DNA of 64,000 bases from Branchiostoma floridae (GCF_000003815.2 NC_049982.1:6538824-6602823); one strand, 5' to 3'; numbered from the stretch's first letter, positions 1-13,610 are shown. Translations and numbers: made by a program. Notes: a model not told the origin generated them from the letters alone.

Positions 1-394
1 CCTTTCATCCCCCCCCCAAATTGTCTCCCGAGATGTCAATGCAGATCGCCATGATCTAAGCAACAATATCATTATGAGTGCTCTTATATTGAAGTAGTAT
101 GTAGGTAAACTAGAATGAAGCTGTAACATCTACATGTATGTACTCATAGAATCCTCCTGTATCATCTGAAGGAGGAAGACAATCAACACCGTTTAACTTT
201 TGTGAAAAATGTTTCTGTTGACAGGTTTTCCACCATATCTGTCAGTTTTCTACAATAATCATCTGTTGCCATCAATGCATTTTTTCAGATGTCTATTGTC
301 TTTGAACATCACAGAATAAAGTACAACATGTGGCTTCAACTCCACCTTGCAAGATATCTTTTATTGGATATTAGGATAGTGGAGAGGACTGCAT

Positions 395-620
395 GTGAGA
401 GTGAGTGAGTGAGTGAGTGAGTGGGTGAGTGAGTGAGTGAGTGAGTGAGTGAGTGAGTGAGTGAGTGAGTGAGTGAGTGAAAGAGTGAGTGAAAGAGTGA
501 GTGGGTGAGTGAGTGGGTGAGAGAGTGAATGTGAGAGTGAGTGGGTGAGTGACTGAGTGAATGAGTGAGTGGGTGAGAGAGTGAGTGAGTGAGTGAGTGA
601 GTGGGTGAGTGAGTGAGTGA
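395..620. repeat. (GAGT)n microsatellite with variants
   Basis: Runs of gagt/gtga with occasional gggt and gaaagagt units. Its partner in the inverted arm is the cact-rich stretch at about 11,400-11,545. The THSL repeat peptide it appears to encode on the minus strand is an artefact. Confidence 0.95.
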
Positions 621-857
621 GTCCTCAATCTCAGGAGCCTGATTGAGAGACTAATGTGGCATCAGGGATGAGCGTTAGACAGTTGAAGGAAGGAGGTATC
701 CATAATACAAGTGACTTGGAAGGAAACGGAAGTATGATAATTACCTAGTTACCTCATCCCCTTATAATAACACACAGAAAGAAGACGAAAAATGACAGAC
801 TGAGTACTCAAATTAAAAAATATCGTTGAAGAGGTTCATCAGTCACGTATGCATACG

Positions 858-1035
858 GTTACAACAATTTTCTTCAATCAATGACTGTTTTTGTAAAGGT
901 ACAGTGCATACCTCTCACATGTTCGACATCGAAAATTTGGGAGGTATGTACTGTGCCTTTACAAAAACAGTCATTGATTGTCATCATCGAAGTGACGATG
1001 GACATCCAACATTGATTGAAGAAAATTGTTGTAAC
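858..1035. mobile_element. Nested hairpin element (MITE-like)
   Basis: Outer arms 858-883 and 1,010-1,035 are perfect 26-bp inverted repeats. Inner arms 876-914 and 941-979 pair at 37 of 39 positions, and the two systems share the string aatcaatg. This makes a foldback of about 180 bp with no coding capacity. Confidence 0.75.
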
Positions 1036-1299
1036 TCAAATTAAAGAATTCATACACACATCTTCCATTCACCCCTATACAAATATCTCCTGAGCCTCCC
1101 TTTCCAGTAGACAGCGATTACTGAGTGACCAAGATTGGATTTATGTGCAGCCATTGAATTAATTAACTCCAGGAGTATGATGCACGATGAACAAGAACGA
1201 CTTCAAGGACCGTAGAACACACAAAACGTAAAAGAATTAGTTCTTGATATACATGTATCTGCGAAATGTGTCGAGGGATCTGATTGCTGAGGGGCGTTC

Positions 1300-1450
1300 G
1301 TGGGTCCGTTAACATCATGGCCCGGCCCCGTATCGGAATTGGGACCTAAACCTTATGTGGGCTCGCGTAGGGAAAGGCACTTTACACGACTTCCCTCACT
1401 CCACCCAGGTATAAAAATGGGTACCTGACTTCGGATGGGGAGCTCAAGAC
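1300..1450 (+). mobile_element. SINE-tail-like segment
   Basis: It contains ggcactttacacgacttccc, ctcactccacccaggt and atgggtacctgact, strings I recognise from widely dispersed SINE 3' domains in marine invertebrates. No tRNA-like head is visible. This is a family-level guess. Confidence 0.35.
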
Positions 1451-3239
1451 ACAGTGGTATAGTGGATAGCAACCCACTGCCCCTACGTCTTAAAAAAATA
1501 AAGGAAACTTTACCCTTGCCTACCTATCTCCTGCTGCATAGACAAGCGCTAGGCGGTAGGGGTCCAGAATCCTATCATTTTTTGATATGTCCAGACATTT
1601 TCAATTACCAAATGTCATGAAAAATCCATTCTCAACGTTTCCAGGGACATGGTCACAGACAAACATATGGTGAAGGTAGTTCGGCTGGATAATACCCAAC
1701 CTGTCTGGTTCAAACCTATCCTCAGGGAAAAGAAGGGGGTTACAATGGGGGTCACCAGTCATGCGCAGGACTCGCAGTCAAGACTGTCTCTCAAAGTTTC
1801 ATGAACCTCTGTACTGTCAAAACGTGTGCACTAGCGTCTCATTTTAACCAGACTCTGATTAGTTAACGTGAACTATAACTGCACAGTATGAGTGTGCCCG
1901 TGTGGCCCTAACGTAGGTCTTCTGAAGTTTGAAAGGCGTGCCGTTTCCTTGTGGCGTTCCACCTGTAGAATACACCTGGAACCACGTGCGTTCATTGTTG
2001 AATATGCATCACCTACATGTACATTTTGTACCATTCAGGTCAGTAACGTTGATTCTATCTCATTCACAGAAATGTGATACAAATGTCTCTTACGTTATGT
2101 GTTGGGAACGGTATACTGATATTGTAACCCCTCTCTCCTCAAGGGACTTAATTTAGAGGCTTACCGACCGAGTATCCTGTGGCAATTTGCAAGTGCATTT
2201 AAGTTTTCGGTTTCCAGCGGACGCCAACTTTTTACAGAAAGCAGCTCATGGTAAGAATAAATGAATGCATGAATAAACCGAGCAGGGCCGAAAGCCTGCT
2301 ATTAAATTAAAGAAGGCCAACCTCTTTTGAGTAGTACTGCCCAGTGAGTAGTTATTAACGTTACATTGAGATTACCTATTCCAACATATAGGCCAGTTAT
2401 GGCTATTCTGTACCAAATCAAGACGGAATCATTTTTTTTCAAATCAGAGTGAATTTCTGTGCTGGCGACTGTAGTAGAGAATTCATTCAAAATTCAACCA
2501 ATTGCCTGGAGGCTAGGTGGCGACGGTTACAGGCATGAAGTACGGCATAGTTGTGGTCAGGACATTCCGGGCCGGTTATTAGCATCTATAGACCTAGACC
2601 TATCTTACCGAATTCATCATGTTATACTTTGTATAGTACAGTTTTGATAGTTTGGTGAATTTCAGACATGATCACGTGGTAACTGTGTAAGTGAGAACTA
2701 GTCCAGAGTCAGCTGCAGGGATGAACCTTTCGGGTTCAAGGCCATGTCATGCGAAGAGCCGAGAACCTAATGACGTTTGAACTATCAGAGGTGTAAGTAG
2801 ACCCCCGACAGGAGTAGATTCTAGCCCGCTACACCCGCCATCTGAGGGAAGGCAATGAAAAACAGTTTGTATCAGCCTAACACGTGCTTCACCCAATCAA
2901 GTATTTATCACCCAATCATGACAGAGTCAGCCAAGCGCACGTGCAGCTTGAGTAGTGTTGAGCCTGAGGGTTCGGGTTCATGACCCGGCTACCAGATAGA
3001 GGTATTGTATATAAAACGCCTGATGTACAGGCCACTGAGCAATTAAGAAGCAAAGCATTCCTTAATAGTAGATAATGATGTGTATCAGCCTAATCACGTG
3101 CTTCGTTCACTTATCATACATGTATATATGACGTGGTTCAGCCAAGCGTAGATCCAGTTCACTAATGATGAATCAAAGTCTTGTGTCTTGTTTTTTAAGT
3201 AGCGGTATAAAGATATTCGTATACTCGTCACTAATCATA

Positions 3240-5050
3240 TATATTCGTTGCCGCTTGTGTGTTTGTTTGAGGACAGCGTCCATGTAACCCGAGAAACTAT
3301 GGATGATCTTTATGTTGATTTTTGGTATGTTGGTAGTTGTCAGCAAAACGAAGGGGTCCCTGGCGGCTGTCTATGATACAGCAGCAGACCTTCCGGCTTT
3401 GGTATTTCATGTTCTAGACATGCTAAAGTCGTAATTTTTAAGAGGTAGATAACTACTGGGCTGACGGAAAGAAGCCAACCCCCCACCCCCCCCAGCAACT
3501 TGTTCAGAGGGTTCCTTTTACGATTTTGCTGTAGTGCAGTGAGCTAGTGCAGTCGTGTTTGTCTGTCTGTGTGTTAACAGCATAATTCGAGAAGCCTTGG
3601 ATGGATCTTAAGTGTTTAGTAGGTGGGTAGGAGTCATGAAAACGAAGGCCAAGTTTGATAATGGGCCTCCTAGCGACTGGTACTGCTACTGTACTGCATC
3701 GGGACTTCCATTTTTTATATCTCGTGTTCTGGACATACCGTGGTCGTGGTAGATAGCACTTGGAGCAGAGAGTAAGTGTTGTAAGTTTGGATTTCCTAGC
3801 GGCTTTTTTTGGAACTGCAGGCGCCGATTTCCTTTCAAACTATGGACGAGAATAACTCGAGAACGTGTTGACGGATCGTCAAGATTTTTGTTTTGTAAAT
3901 AGCTTAAGTGGTGACTTATATAATGAAATAATAATTGTGCAAATCAACTACTAATTTGCATAATTAATGAGGAAAGTTTATAAATCCTCTGCATTCCATG
4001 ATAGGACTCTCTAACGTGTCACATATGCAACTGAGAAAAATGGCAACTGAGAGAAATATCAATAGATAATACCACTATTGAATTACAATATTTTCTCATT
4101 AATTATGCAAATGAGGTCTTGATTAGCATAATCAATGAGAAAATATTGTAATTCCATAGTGGTACATGATGGGCATGCCATACTTACACCATTACGAAGC
4201 TTAGTAAAGGTGAATATTTGTAGACATACATCATGCAAATTAGTGTAATATTTTTATGATTAATGAGTAAACACTAAAATGGCCTTCTCTGCTACGATAA
4301 GACTTTCATACTTTGAACTTGTGCCTCTAGAGAGGATGATCAACCGAGACAAATTATGCAAATCAGGACCTTATTTGCATAATCAAATGGGAAACTTTTA
4401 TAAATACTTTACTCGAAAAGATTTAAACCATTTGGTGAAGGTATGAGGTCGTGGAACCCTAGTTTTGCAATTAAACAATATTCAAGGTCAAGTTCGATAA
4501 TGGGACTTCTTGCGGCCTCCCATGGTAGTACAGCGGGCTGTGTATGTCTGTCTGTATATATCTGTGTTTGTTTGTATGTTAGCAGAATAACTCTAGAAGC
4601 TGTGGGTGGATATTCGTGATGTTTGGTAGGTTCGTACCTGGTGCCGGGAAAACGAAGGACGCATTCGAAAATGGGATTTTCTGGCATTGGAGCGGAATGT
4701 CAAAGTTTGAGGTATAATTATTTGGAAGTGTTGTGGCCTTGACTTTTGGAGTGGTTGATAGCTCTTGGGAGTTTTGCCACATAGCGACTTGTTTGGAACT
4801 GCAGCGGCCGGTAATGTGACAAAATAGCTCACGAAGGGGCAAACAGATCGTCGTAATGTGTATTTGGCAAACGATGAGGGTTTAATTTGCATACCTTATA
4901 AGGAAATTTTGTAAATCAAACAGGAGCATTACTTGCATATTTGATGCGAAAATATTAGTCTAATTTTCATGTGGTACATAATGTGACATGTCTAAGTTAG
5001 AGGTGCAGGTGTACATCACTATGCATGATAGTGCGGGAGTCACTACGAGA
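3240..5050. repeat. Degenerate repeat block, with AT-rich palindrome
   Basis: Several diverged units share tgtttgt..gtctgtatgtt, cgagaagc.. tggatgg and aacgaagg (about 3,240, 3,560 and 4,550); a reversed relative is at 28,230-28,380 in an intron. This segment is missing from the right arm of the inverted duplication, so it is probably an insertion. I see no gene in it. Confidence 0.45.
4071..4163. repeat. AT-rich hairpin
   Basis: Arms 4,071-4,112 and 4,122-4,163 pair at 39 of 42 positions around a 9-nt loop. Each arm carries atgcaaat/atgctaat. Confidence 0.7.
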
Positions 5051-5509
5051 AGGGAGCCACCTCCTGAAGGCGTATTCATAATTTGTTTTATTTTGATTCT
5101 TCACAAATACAGTTTTTTGTAATTTAGATGTAGGAGAATGTCAATTTAGATATGTTATGCTTATTACCATGTTTGTATAATCGAGAAGAAAATATGAGAC
5201 AAGAAATTTATGAAAGGTATGAAATCTCCCTTGTCTTGTTCTTAATTAAATGCTAACTATGGAACTCAGGACCTAAGTTTGTACAGATATTTTCAAACAT
5301 TAATCTTTACCATATGCCATATACCTCAACTTATACCTTCACGTATATATTAACCTTAACTTATAAGATCCTCATGTGAACCATTGCATCTTAGTGGCTA
5401 CTTGAAAACCATCAAAAACTCATCCCATTAAAAATGTTTGTTTAGATTTTCCGATTTAGATTTACCGTTTAAGACACTTCAATTTATTTTGTAACAAACC
5501 TCAATACAC

Positions 5510-7560
5510 ACAAATGGTAAATTTTGGTAATGTGGAAATGTAGCTGGTTTACCTATTGGATACATTTGCATACGACCATTATGAGTTAGTCACTCAATGT
5601 TCTTAACCGTTTTTTCCGGTTAGCCATGTTACATTATTTTTTTGGGGGGGGGGGGCTTTATTTGTTTTTCGCCAGCTTCTTATGAAATTGGCTAAAATGT
5701 TAATTGTCAACTTTCCAAAACATTTTCGCTAACCTGAATTTCTGGTAAAATCAAAGGTTGCCCTGGTAGAATTCCGGATTCTTCTGCAAATTACTTGTTT
5801 GAAAATTTAAGGTTTAATAAGCTAAAGTATATAATAAAGTACTAGTACTATTGTACACCAGTGAGTAATATACAGCATTTTCTTAACCTTGAATTGTCAG
5901 AAAAAAAGGATAAAACCTCCATTGTTTAGTCTTTTAGAAATTCTTAGTTAGCAGTAGATAAAGATACTGATATACACTAGCGAGTAATATACAGCACACT
6001 ACTGAGTAGTGTACAGCACATTAAGTCTTATAAGCTATGAGTTGTACACAACACATTAAATCCTTTGTTATATTGTAATGTAATTGAAACTTTGAATCCA
6101 CTTCTGGGAGAATCAAACATTGTCCTGGTAGCATTCCAATCTCTCCTAGGAGATTTTCGGATCCCTCTAGGACCGATTGGAATTCCAATCGTCTCTAGAG
6201 GAGGTTGGAATTTTACCAGAACTCTACTGGAACTTCAATCTCTCTACCATTTGTTATGTAGTTATCACCCAAATCAGGCCATTTTGTACAGGTACAAAAA
6301 ACAACATACAGTCAAACCTGCCCAAGCGAGCACCTCTTCTTAGCGACCACCTGGCCATTACGACCTCTTTTTCTCGGTCCCGAAAATTTTCCCCATTGAT
6401 GTAAGCATTAAACGACCTTTTCACAGTGACCACCTGGTTAACGCGACCGCGACCGCCAAAAATTGGGACCGCACAGGACGAAATCCTTGCCCATAATGAC
6501 CTCGTCATTTTCAACCTTGCGGTGTCATCGATTTTCGATGATATTTAGCACGATGTTTTGCCGAATTCAGCCAGTTTCCGTCGGATTTTGACTGCCATTA
6601 CTATGTTATGTGCAACATAAAGATGACGGTGGATGCACGTGCGTGTGCTTGCTATTTGCCATTAAACACAACGGAAACAATTTATACTATGCATCGGGCA
6701 TGTTGTGAGTCGATACTCTTCTAATCGACCACCTGTCCAAATCGACCGCTTTTTCCCGGTCCCCCGTGAGGTGGACTTGGACAGGTTTGACTGTATGTCA
6801 CTGTTTTGGACATGCTCAAATCAGAGAAAATGGCTCGAAAACCTGTATAGCCCGTCACTTTGGCAACAAAGCACGATCATTTTGCAAAATATGACACCTG
6901 TCATCATTGTTTGATCCTAACAGACATTTCTTCGTCCTTGATGTCATTACTCATTGACAAGTTTTTCGTTAGTACAATGGATACCGTATGGACATGGTCA
7001 TATGAGACATGGTCACATAAAAGTTTAGATAACATCCGGAGTTAGATATGCAGGGCTTACTCCACAAATGTGGGATTTACTAAGAACGACAAAGACGTCT
7101 CGTGATATTTGTCTATACAATACAAGAGTATTCCGGGCATGTTTGATAATGTTTGTCCAAGGCACCAAATGCCGAAAGCAAACAATCCCAAACGCACCTG
7201 GCATCTATCACCTTAAGTAGACCCCGTTCTTCGCACACTGACAGTGACACCTCATTTCGACAACACACCCACCGTCACCTTTCCACCTTGCATACTTAGG
7301 ACTGTCAGTCTTTTGTCTGTGTCTGTCTCTTTGTCCGAGTGCACTGGGCAGAAGCGACATCAGCTCCTCATCAATAAAAGTATCGAAGTACAAAGATGTC
7401 ACATCAAGTCATATGAGTTTGTCTATACGGCATCCATCACACTTTCGAAAAACCGTGGGAATGATATCAAGAGCAAATGTCCGTAATGATAAAATAATGG
7501 TGGCAGGTGTCAAATTTTGTGGATCAAGTACTCTCACTGAGCTAAATATGAGCCAGCTCG
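5510..7560. repeat. Composite repeat also present at 59.7-62.5 kb
   Basis: This is the spacer of the inverted duplication. 5,510-6,290 matches 61,150-61,320 and 62,060-62,510 in reverse orientation; 6,800-6,970 matches 60,955-61,090 in reverse; 7,150-7,540 matches 59,700-60,020 and 60,960-61,010 directly. It contains many cctaggag/attccaatc palindromic blocks. No protein-coding frame is credible. Confidence 0.6.
6309..6793. mobile_element. TA-flanked MITE, CAGTCAAACCTG ends
   Basis: The 485-bp element starts CAGTCAAACCTG and ends with its exact complement, flanked by TA on both sides, as expected for the Tc1/mariner/pogo supergroup. Subterminal sequence (cgaccacctg) is also inverted between the ends. 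A relative is at 40,425-41,002. Confidence 0.8.
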
Positions 7561-7884
7561 ACTCTGACCGGTGCATGCCACCATTGTTTGAACATGTATC
7601 AGACATTTGCTCTAAAAGCCTGTTGACTTGACACATTGAGCAGAACAACATAAACAAGCTGCAACCCTTTTTGCGGACATCAAAAGCTACCCACCAATAA
7701 CGAGTCAAGAACGTAACATGTCCAGTGCAAACTATTAAAAAACCATACGTTCTGTTGCAGTGCCAAGGAAAGTTGACAGAAGGCCCATAATCGACCTTGA
7801 CCTTTATCTCTCCTACAGGTACCTAGTACATACAGTCATTAAAATCCAAGTTGTGTTGACTACAAATTTCAGGAAACACGAACA

Positions 7885-7980
7885 ACACAAACGCACACAA
7901 GCACACACAAACACACACACAAACGCACACAAGCACACACAAACACAAGCACACACAAACACACACACACACACAGACAA
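7885..7980. repeat. (AC)n microsatellite
   Basis: Imperfect cacacaaac/cacacaagc units. A second AC tract lies at 8,355-8,436 and a GT tract at 27,215-27,330. Confidence 0.9.
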
Positions 7981-8092
7981 GTGCGCCAAAAACTATAGCT
8001 TAATTTTTCATGAAGATAAATATACATTGCAAAATATTACACTGTTTAGATTTGCTGAAATGAAAACCAAAGTGTCTTAAACAGATGGAAAA

Positions 8093-11000
8093 TCTTAAAA
8101 CAAACAGTTTTAATGTGATGAGTTTTTGATTGTTTACAAGTAGCTATAATCATGCAATGCTTCACATGAGGATCTTATAAGTCAAGGTTGAGATTTATGA
8201 TATGTAAATGGAGGTATATAACATGTGTTAAAAATCATGTTTGAAAATATTTACACAAACTTATGTCCTGAGCTCCATAGATTGCATTTAATAAGTAACA
8301 AGACTTACTGATAAGTAATAAGTAATAAGACTGACTGATAAGTAACATACACTGAGGCACGCGCACACACGTGCACACAACACACACACAACACACAAAC
8401 ACACACACGCACACACACACACACACATACATACACACTCACGAATACAAGGATATCTTTATACGGCTACTTAAAAAAAACAAGACACAAGAATTTTGTT
8501 CATCAGAAGTGTAATGGCCTCTACGCTTGGCTGTACCACTTGTCTATATGATAAGTGAACGTTGGTCACTGGATTAGGCTGATACACATCATTATCTTCT
8601 ATTAAAGAATGCTTTGATTCTTGCTCAGTGGCCTGTATCATCTGATAGCCGGGTTGAGTCTTACTGTTCTTCGCCCGAAAAGGTCATGAACCCGAACAGT
8701 TCCACCCTCAGGCTTAACACCGCGCGTGCGCTTTCAAGACTGACTCCGTCAAAATTGTGTTAGGGACGTGCTAGGCTGATACCAACTGTATTTCATTGCT
8801 CTTCATAAGATGACTGGTGTAGCAGGCTATAATCTACTCCTGCCAAGAGTCTACTTACACCCCTGGTACCGGTAGTTCAAACGCTCTTGGATGACATGGC
8901 AATTAATTAGCCTCCACCAAGCCTTCCTACGGGGGTTCGTAGAATTCGGCACAATTCCTGGAAATGGCCAGGGGAGACAGTCCATGCTTCAATGGCTGCG
9001 CGGCCGACCAGCTTCTCAGGTAGCATAACTCCCCTGGCAAATTACTGTAAATGCAGAACTTTTCGTGGTGGTTTAGTGTTCGCGGTTTTCGCGAGGGAGT
9101 CTTACAGCAAACTTAACCACCGAAAACGTTTTCAATGACAGTATGTGACTACCACGAACTTAAAACCATTGAGGAGAGAGGGACTATAATATCAGCATAC
9201 CGTTTCCGATATCTAATGTTAGGAATATTTTGATCACATCTCTGTGAATAAGATAAAGCCAATCTTACTGACCTGAGACTCTGGTACAGAAGTGTACTTG
9301 TGAGTGATGCATATTCAACTCGTGAACACACGTGGTTGCAGGTGTATTCTACAGGTGGAACGTCAAAGGAAACGGCATGCTTTTCAAACCACAGAAGACC
9401 CATGTTATGGCGTGCAGTTATAGTTCACGTTAACTCTTGGAATCTGGGTAAAATAAGGCACTATTGCAGACGTCTTGACAGTACAGAAGTTCATGGAACT
9501 TTGAGTGACATTTCGGATTGCGAGTCCTGCGCATGACTGGTGACCCCCTTGTAACCCTCTTCTTTCCCCCGAGGATTATAGGTTTGAACCAGACACAGGT
9601 TGGGTATTATCCAGTTGAACTACCTTCACTAAATGTTTGTCTGTGACCATATCCCTGGAAAGGTCGAGAATGGACTTTTACATGACATACATATTTGGTC
9701 TTGACATATCATAGATTATTGACCCCTAACGCCTCTCTTTGGTACTGCACCAGCATATATTATTTAGAGCTAGATGCAATGCGTGTCAAAAGCGGTATTC
9801 TGTCAAATTTCAACTTTCAGCTAAAGGCACAACCCACCGTACGTGCAATTTCTCGGTAAGTTTTTTGGGGAGGCCACGTCCGCCACGTATTCTGAAAACG
9901 TGGAGAACAGGGGTACCTAAGCATTTGCACGAACCCTATGAAATTCGTACGAATATTATGTGATACACACGAATCACTATGCGAAAACGCACGAATATTA
10001 TGAAATTCGCACGAATCACTATGCAAAAACGCACGAATATTATGAAATTCGCACGAATCACTATGTGATTCACACGAACCTTATGAGATTTGCACGATCC
10101 TTATGCGCAACCACTGCCGGGGTCACGTGACAGACGGAGCGGGATTTTCAAGATGGCGGCTTCGATCGGCGGCGACGGAAAATACGATGTAACACGTCGA
10201 AATGAAGCAAAACAGTAGCTCACAGGCTATCAAATACATCTTTGCGACGGCAAATGTCCATTCAATGCCTTGAAATATAAATATCACGGGTAGAAACGCT
10301 CAAAATCATGCCTGACCTCCCGGCCGCCGTTTTTGCATAAGGATCGTGCAAATCACATAAGGCTCGTGTGTGTCACATAGTGATTCGTGCGAATTTCATA
10401 ATATTCGTGCGTTTTTGCATAGTGATTCGTGTGTATCACATAATATTCGTACGAATTTCATAGGGTTCGTGCAAATGCTTAGGCACCCCTGGAGAACGAC
10501 TGGCAAGAGCAGGGAGGGAGTACGTCAACGCACGGCACACAAAGTTCTGCCTGCACGTAAAGTTCTACGGCGTGTCTGTGTGCTCCGTCGGATTCCCTAC
10601 GAGTTCGTATGGAGACGGTACTTACCACTTACGGATACGAAAAGATTGCCCACGTTTTGGCACGTAGACAGCACGTATTTGCACGTACGGCGGGTTGTGC
10701 CCTTAGTAAGTCTGATACTGAAGTATATATGCATTTGCACATACATGTATGATAATGTTAGCGTTATACATTGTCACATATCATCAAGACATTTATTCAA
10801 AGACAAACTGTGTGACAGTCATAAAGGTATCATCAAGACACAATTTTCAGTAGAATTTTATAATAGCGAGGCATCATTGAGAGGGGTGTTATATCATTAT
10901 ACAGCTTGTACAAGTCAATCTGTTTTTGTAATATACGTATCTAAATATATATTCTTTATTTCTCACTTTCTGCAGAATTCACATTTTCCTCTAGCCTCTA

Positions 11001-12003
11001 CCAGCTTCGCGAATTCAATGTGTTGTTTCTCAGATTTTTTTTCGCTCCACCAATTTCTTAGATAACAAATTCTTTATGTTTTGCGTGTTTTACTGTCTAA
11101 ATTTTTAATCAGACCATTCCAGTTCTAAATTCAAGGGACACATCATGGTTCTTCAGCGATCACCGTCTAATCGAAAGGGTTATTTGTAGGGTAGGTGTGA
11201 TTAACAGAATGTATGTATGAATGCTTTACTTTGATGGACGAATGCTGTGACAGACATTTTCTTCTTCTTTGTGAGTGTTTGGGGGAGGGGGGCTGGGTAA
11301 CCTGACGTCCGTTTCCTCCCAAGTTACTAATAGATACCACCCTCCCTCGCCTGTCTAACTCCCCTCCCTGATACCACAAGTCTCACAACTTTAGGCTCCT
11401 CACTCACTCTCACTCATGGCAGGATATTGTCGCTCTCTCTCTCTGAGGAACCCCTCCCTTCAGGAACTACATTCACTCAATCACACATACTCTCACTCAC
11501 TCACTCACTCACTCACTCACACATACTCTCACTCACTCACTTACATGCAGCCCTCTCCACTATCCTAATTACCAACAAAAGATATCTTGCAATCTAGAGT
11601 TGAAGCCACATGTTGTACTTTATTCTGGGATGTTCAAAAGACAATACACATCTGAAAATACATTGATGACATGATGCACCTGGCATCTTACAAAGGAGCA
11701 TTGTTTTGCTGTAATTCACAATATATTTTAAGAATGGAACAGATGGTTATTGTAGAAAACTGACAGATGTGATGAAAAAACTGTCAATGGAAACATTTTT
11801 CACAGAAGTTAAACGTAGTTAATTGTCTTCCTCCTTCAGATGATCCAGGAGGATTCTATGATTACATACATGTTGATGTTACAGCTTCATTCTAGTTTAC
11901 CTACATACTACTTAATATAAGAGCACTCATAATGATATTGTTGCTTAAATCATGGCGATCTGCATTTGACATCTCAGGGTGACAATTTGGTGGGGGATGA
12001 AAG
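8093..12003. repeat. Right arm of the large inverted duplication
   Basis: Reverse-complement partner of 1-5,450. It contains an insertion absent from the left arm: the palindromic element at 9,822-10,705. Since the left arm is cut by the window edge, the right arm probably extends beyond 12,003. Confidence 0.8.
9822..10705. mobile_element. Long palindromic foldback element
   Basis: The outer ends (9,822-9,848 and 10,679-10,705) are 27-bp inverted repeats at 25 of 27 positions; they begin taaaggcacaaccc. Inside, a second inverted pair (about 9,912-10,115 and 10,335-10,490) is built from short tandem units with cgcacgaatattatgaaatt. The centre (10,120-10,330) is CpG-rich and holds aagatggcggc, a perfect YY1-type site. 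There is no coding frame; the 231-codon frame across it is incidental. Confidence 0.75.
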
Positions 12004-12721
12004 GTGTAACAGTTGCTTTGCTCAGCAAAATTGTAGAGAACAAGTCTTCTCTCAAACTTAACTGTGAACAGGTTTTGATGTTGAAATAACACCTGCATAT
12101 GCAGGTTAGTACACTCAGGTAGAATTTTATGAAAAAAGATGTTTGCTTCTGAAGTTGCCTTACACAGTTCATGTTTTAAATTCTGCTGTACAACACACTT
12201 AAGATGGTTCCAAAACACCTTAACAGAATTGTTCGTGTTATGCTTGATTCAGGTGACCCCTCGGTACTAAAAATACTGATCGCCAGGTGAATACTTGTTC
12301 TAAAAAAAGCCGCATACAGTATTAGAAAAAAATTCTTAGTACATACTCAAAGAGTTGTAGTGATGAGAACCATTCCGGTGGAATCAGAACATTCTTTGCC
12401 TTTGGAACTGTGGCATTCTGTAGATCATACAACTGACAACAAGCCGGTGTTTAACACGTTCACCCCATCACATTTTACTTCTCTTGTCTGCAGTACCCTA
12501 TCGTTGCTAACAAAATTGAATAATATGAAGAAGAAAAAAAACTAAAGACAGTCTGTGATAAACCAATCTTCCGAAAGACACAAATTCACGTATTTTGTCT
12601 TGCCTTTTGAGACAACAGATGTTATACATACACAAATCACAGAGCTATCCATTACCTATATATATGATAATACACTCCGTATAATAGCGAGCATAAGCAT
12701 TAAAAAAGTTGAAAACTTAAT

Positions 12722-13610
12722 CTTTGTGATGGTACAATTTCTCTGCATTTGGAGATGACATACCAATGCTAGACAATACAAGATGTTGAACATTCACTGT
12801 CGATTCTCTCATCACAAGGTCCTAACTTGGTCCTTACCATATATGTGCTTATCGTTTCCTAATAGCAAATGCACAACTTGAAAAAAAGCAACTTTCATCT
12901 TTGTGATTTCTATAAAATGCATTGGAGGTGACTTACCAATGCTAAACAATATGTAGATGTTTAAACAATTGTTTTCTCATCACAAGGTCCTAACTTGTTC
13001 CTGACTATTTGCTTATCGTTTCCTAGCAGCTAATGCAGTTAAAGAAAAATGAAAAAAAAACTTAATCATTGTGATGGTACAGTTCTATGCCATTGGAGAT
13101 GACAAACCAATGCCAAACAATATGCAGATGTTAAACATTCACTGTCAATTCTCTCATCACAAGGTCTAATCTTGTTCCTTACTTATTGTTTCCTAATGCA
13201 CACCATAAAAAAGCAAGTTTTAAAATCTTTGTGATAGTACAATGTCAATAAATGCATTGGAGGTGACATACCAATGCTAAACAATGTGTAGATGTTTAAC
13301 AATTGTTTTCTCATCACAAGGTCCTAACTTGTTCCTGGCTATATGCTTATCGTTTCCTAATAGCTAATGCACACCTTAAAGAAAAAAAAATTGTGATGGT
13401 ACAATTTCTATGTCATTGGACATGACCAATAATAAACAATATGCAGATGTTAAACAATTTTCTCATCACAAGGTCCTAACTTGTTCTTCAGACAATATGC
13501 TTATCAATTTTTTGTGATAGCACAATTTCAATAAAGGCATTGGAGATGACATACCAATGCTAAACAATATACAGATGTTAAAAGACTATTTCATAAAAGA
13601 CATGGTTCAA
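12722..13610. repeat. Tandem satellite, about 150-180 bp, 5-6 units
   Basis: The anchor catcacaaggtcctaacttg recurs at about 12,815, 12,975, 13,157, 13,312 and 13,465. Each unit also has ttgtgatrgtacaatt and gacataccaatgctaaacaa. Units are diverged by indels. Confidence 0.85.

Larger units (their letters stand above)
1..5450. repeat. Left arm of a large inverted duplication
   Basis: Successive segments reappear in reverse complement at 8,093-12,003: 1-390 with 11,560-12,003, 1,640-2,160 with 9,140-9,680, 2,690-3,250 with 8,455-8,900, and 5,240-5,450 with 8,093-8,300. The left arm carries about 2 kb extra (3,250-5,220) of another repeat family. No coding exon is supported in it; all ORFs are short and unconserved between arms. 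Confidence 0.8.

Noticed and set aside
371-628. ORF encoding THSLTHS repeats
   Set aside because: Direct translation of the gagt microsatellite.
10370-11065. 231-codon plus-strand ORF
   Set aside because: Half of it is the right arm of a foldback transposon and the rest has no domain or codon bias.
12290-12422. Alternative last exon of the mosaic gene on the minus strand (ctacag, then CHSSKGKECSDSTG and a stop)
   Set aside because: The phase fits, but the polypyrimidine tract is weak, there is no domain, no polyadenylation signal nearby, and it lies in or next to the repeated region.
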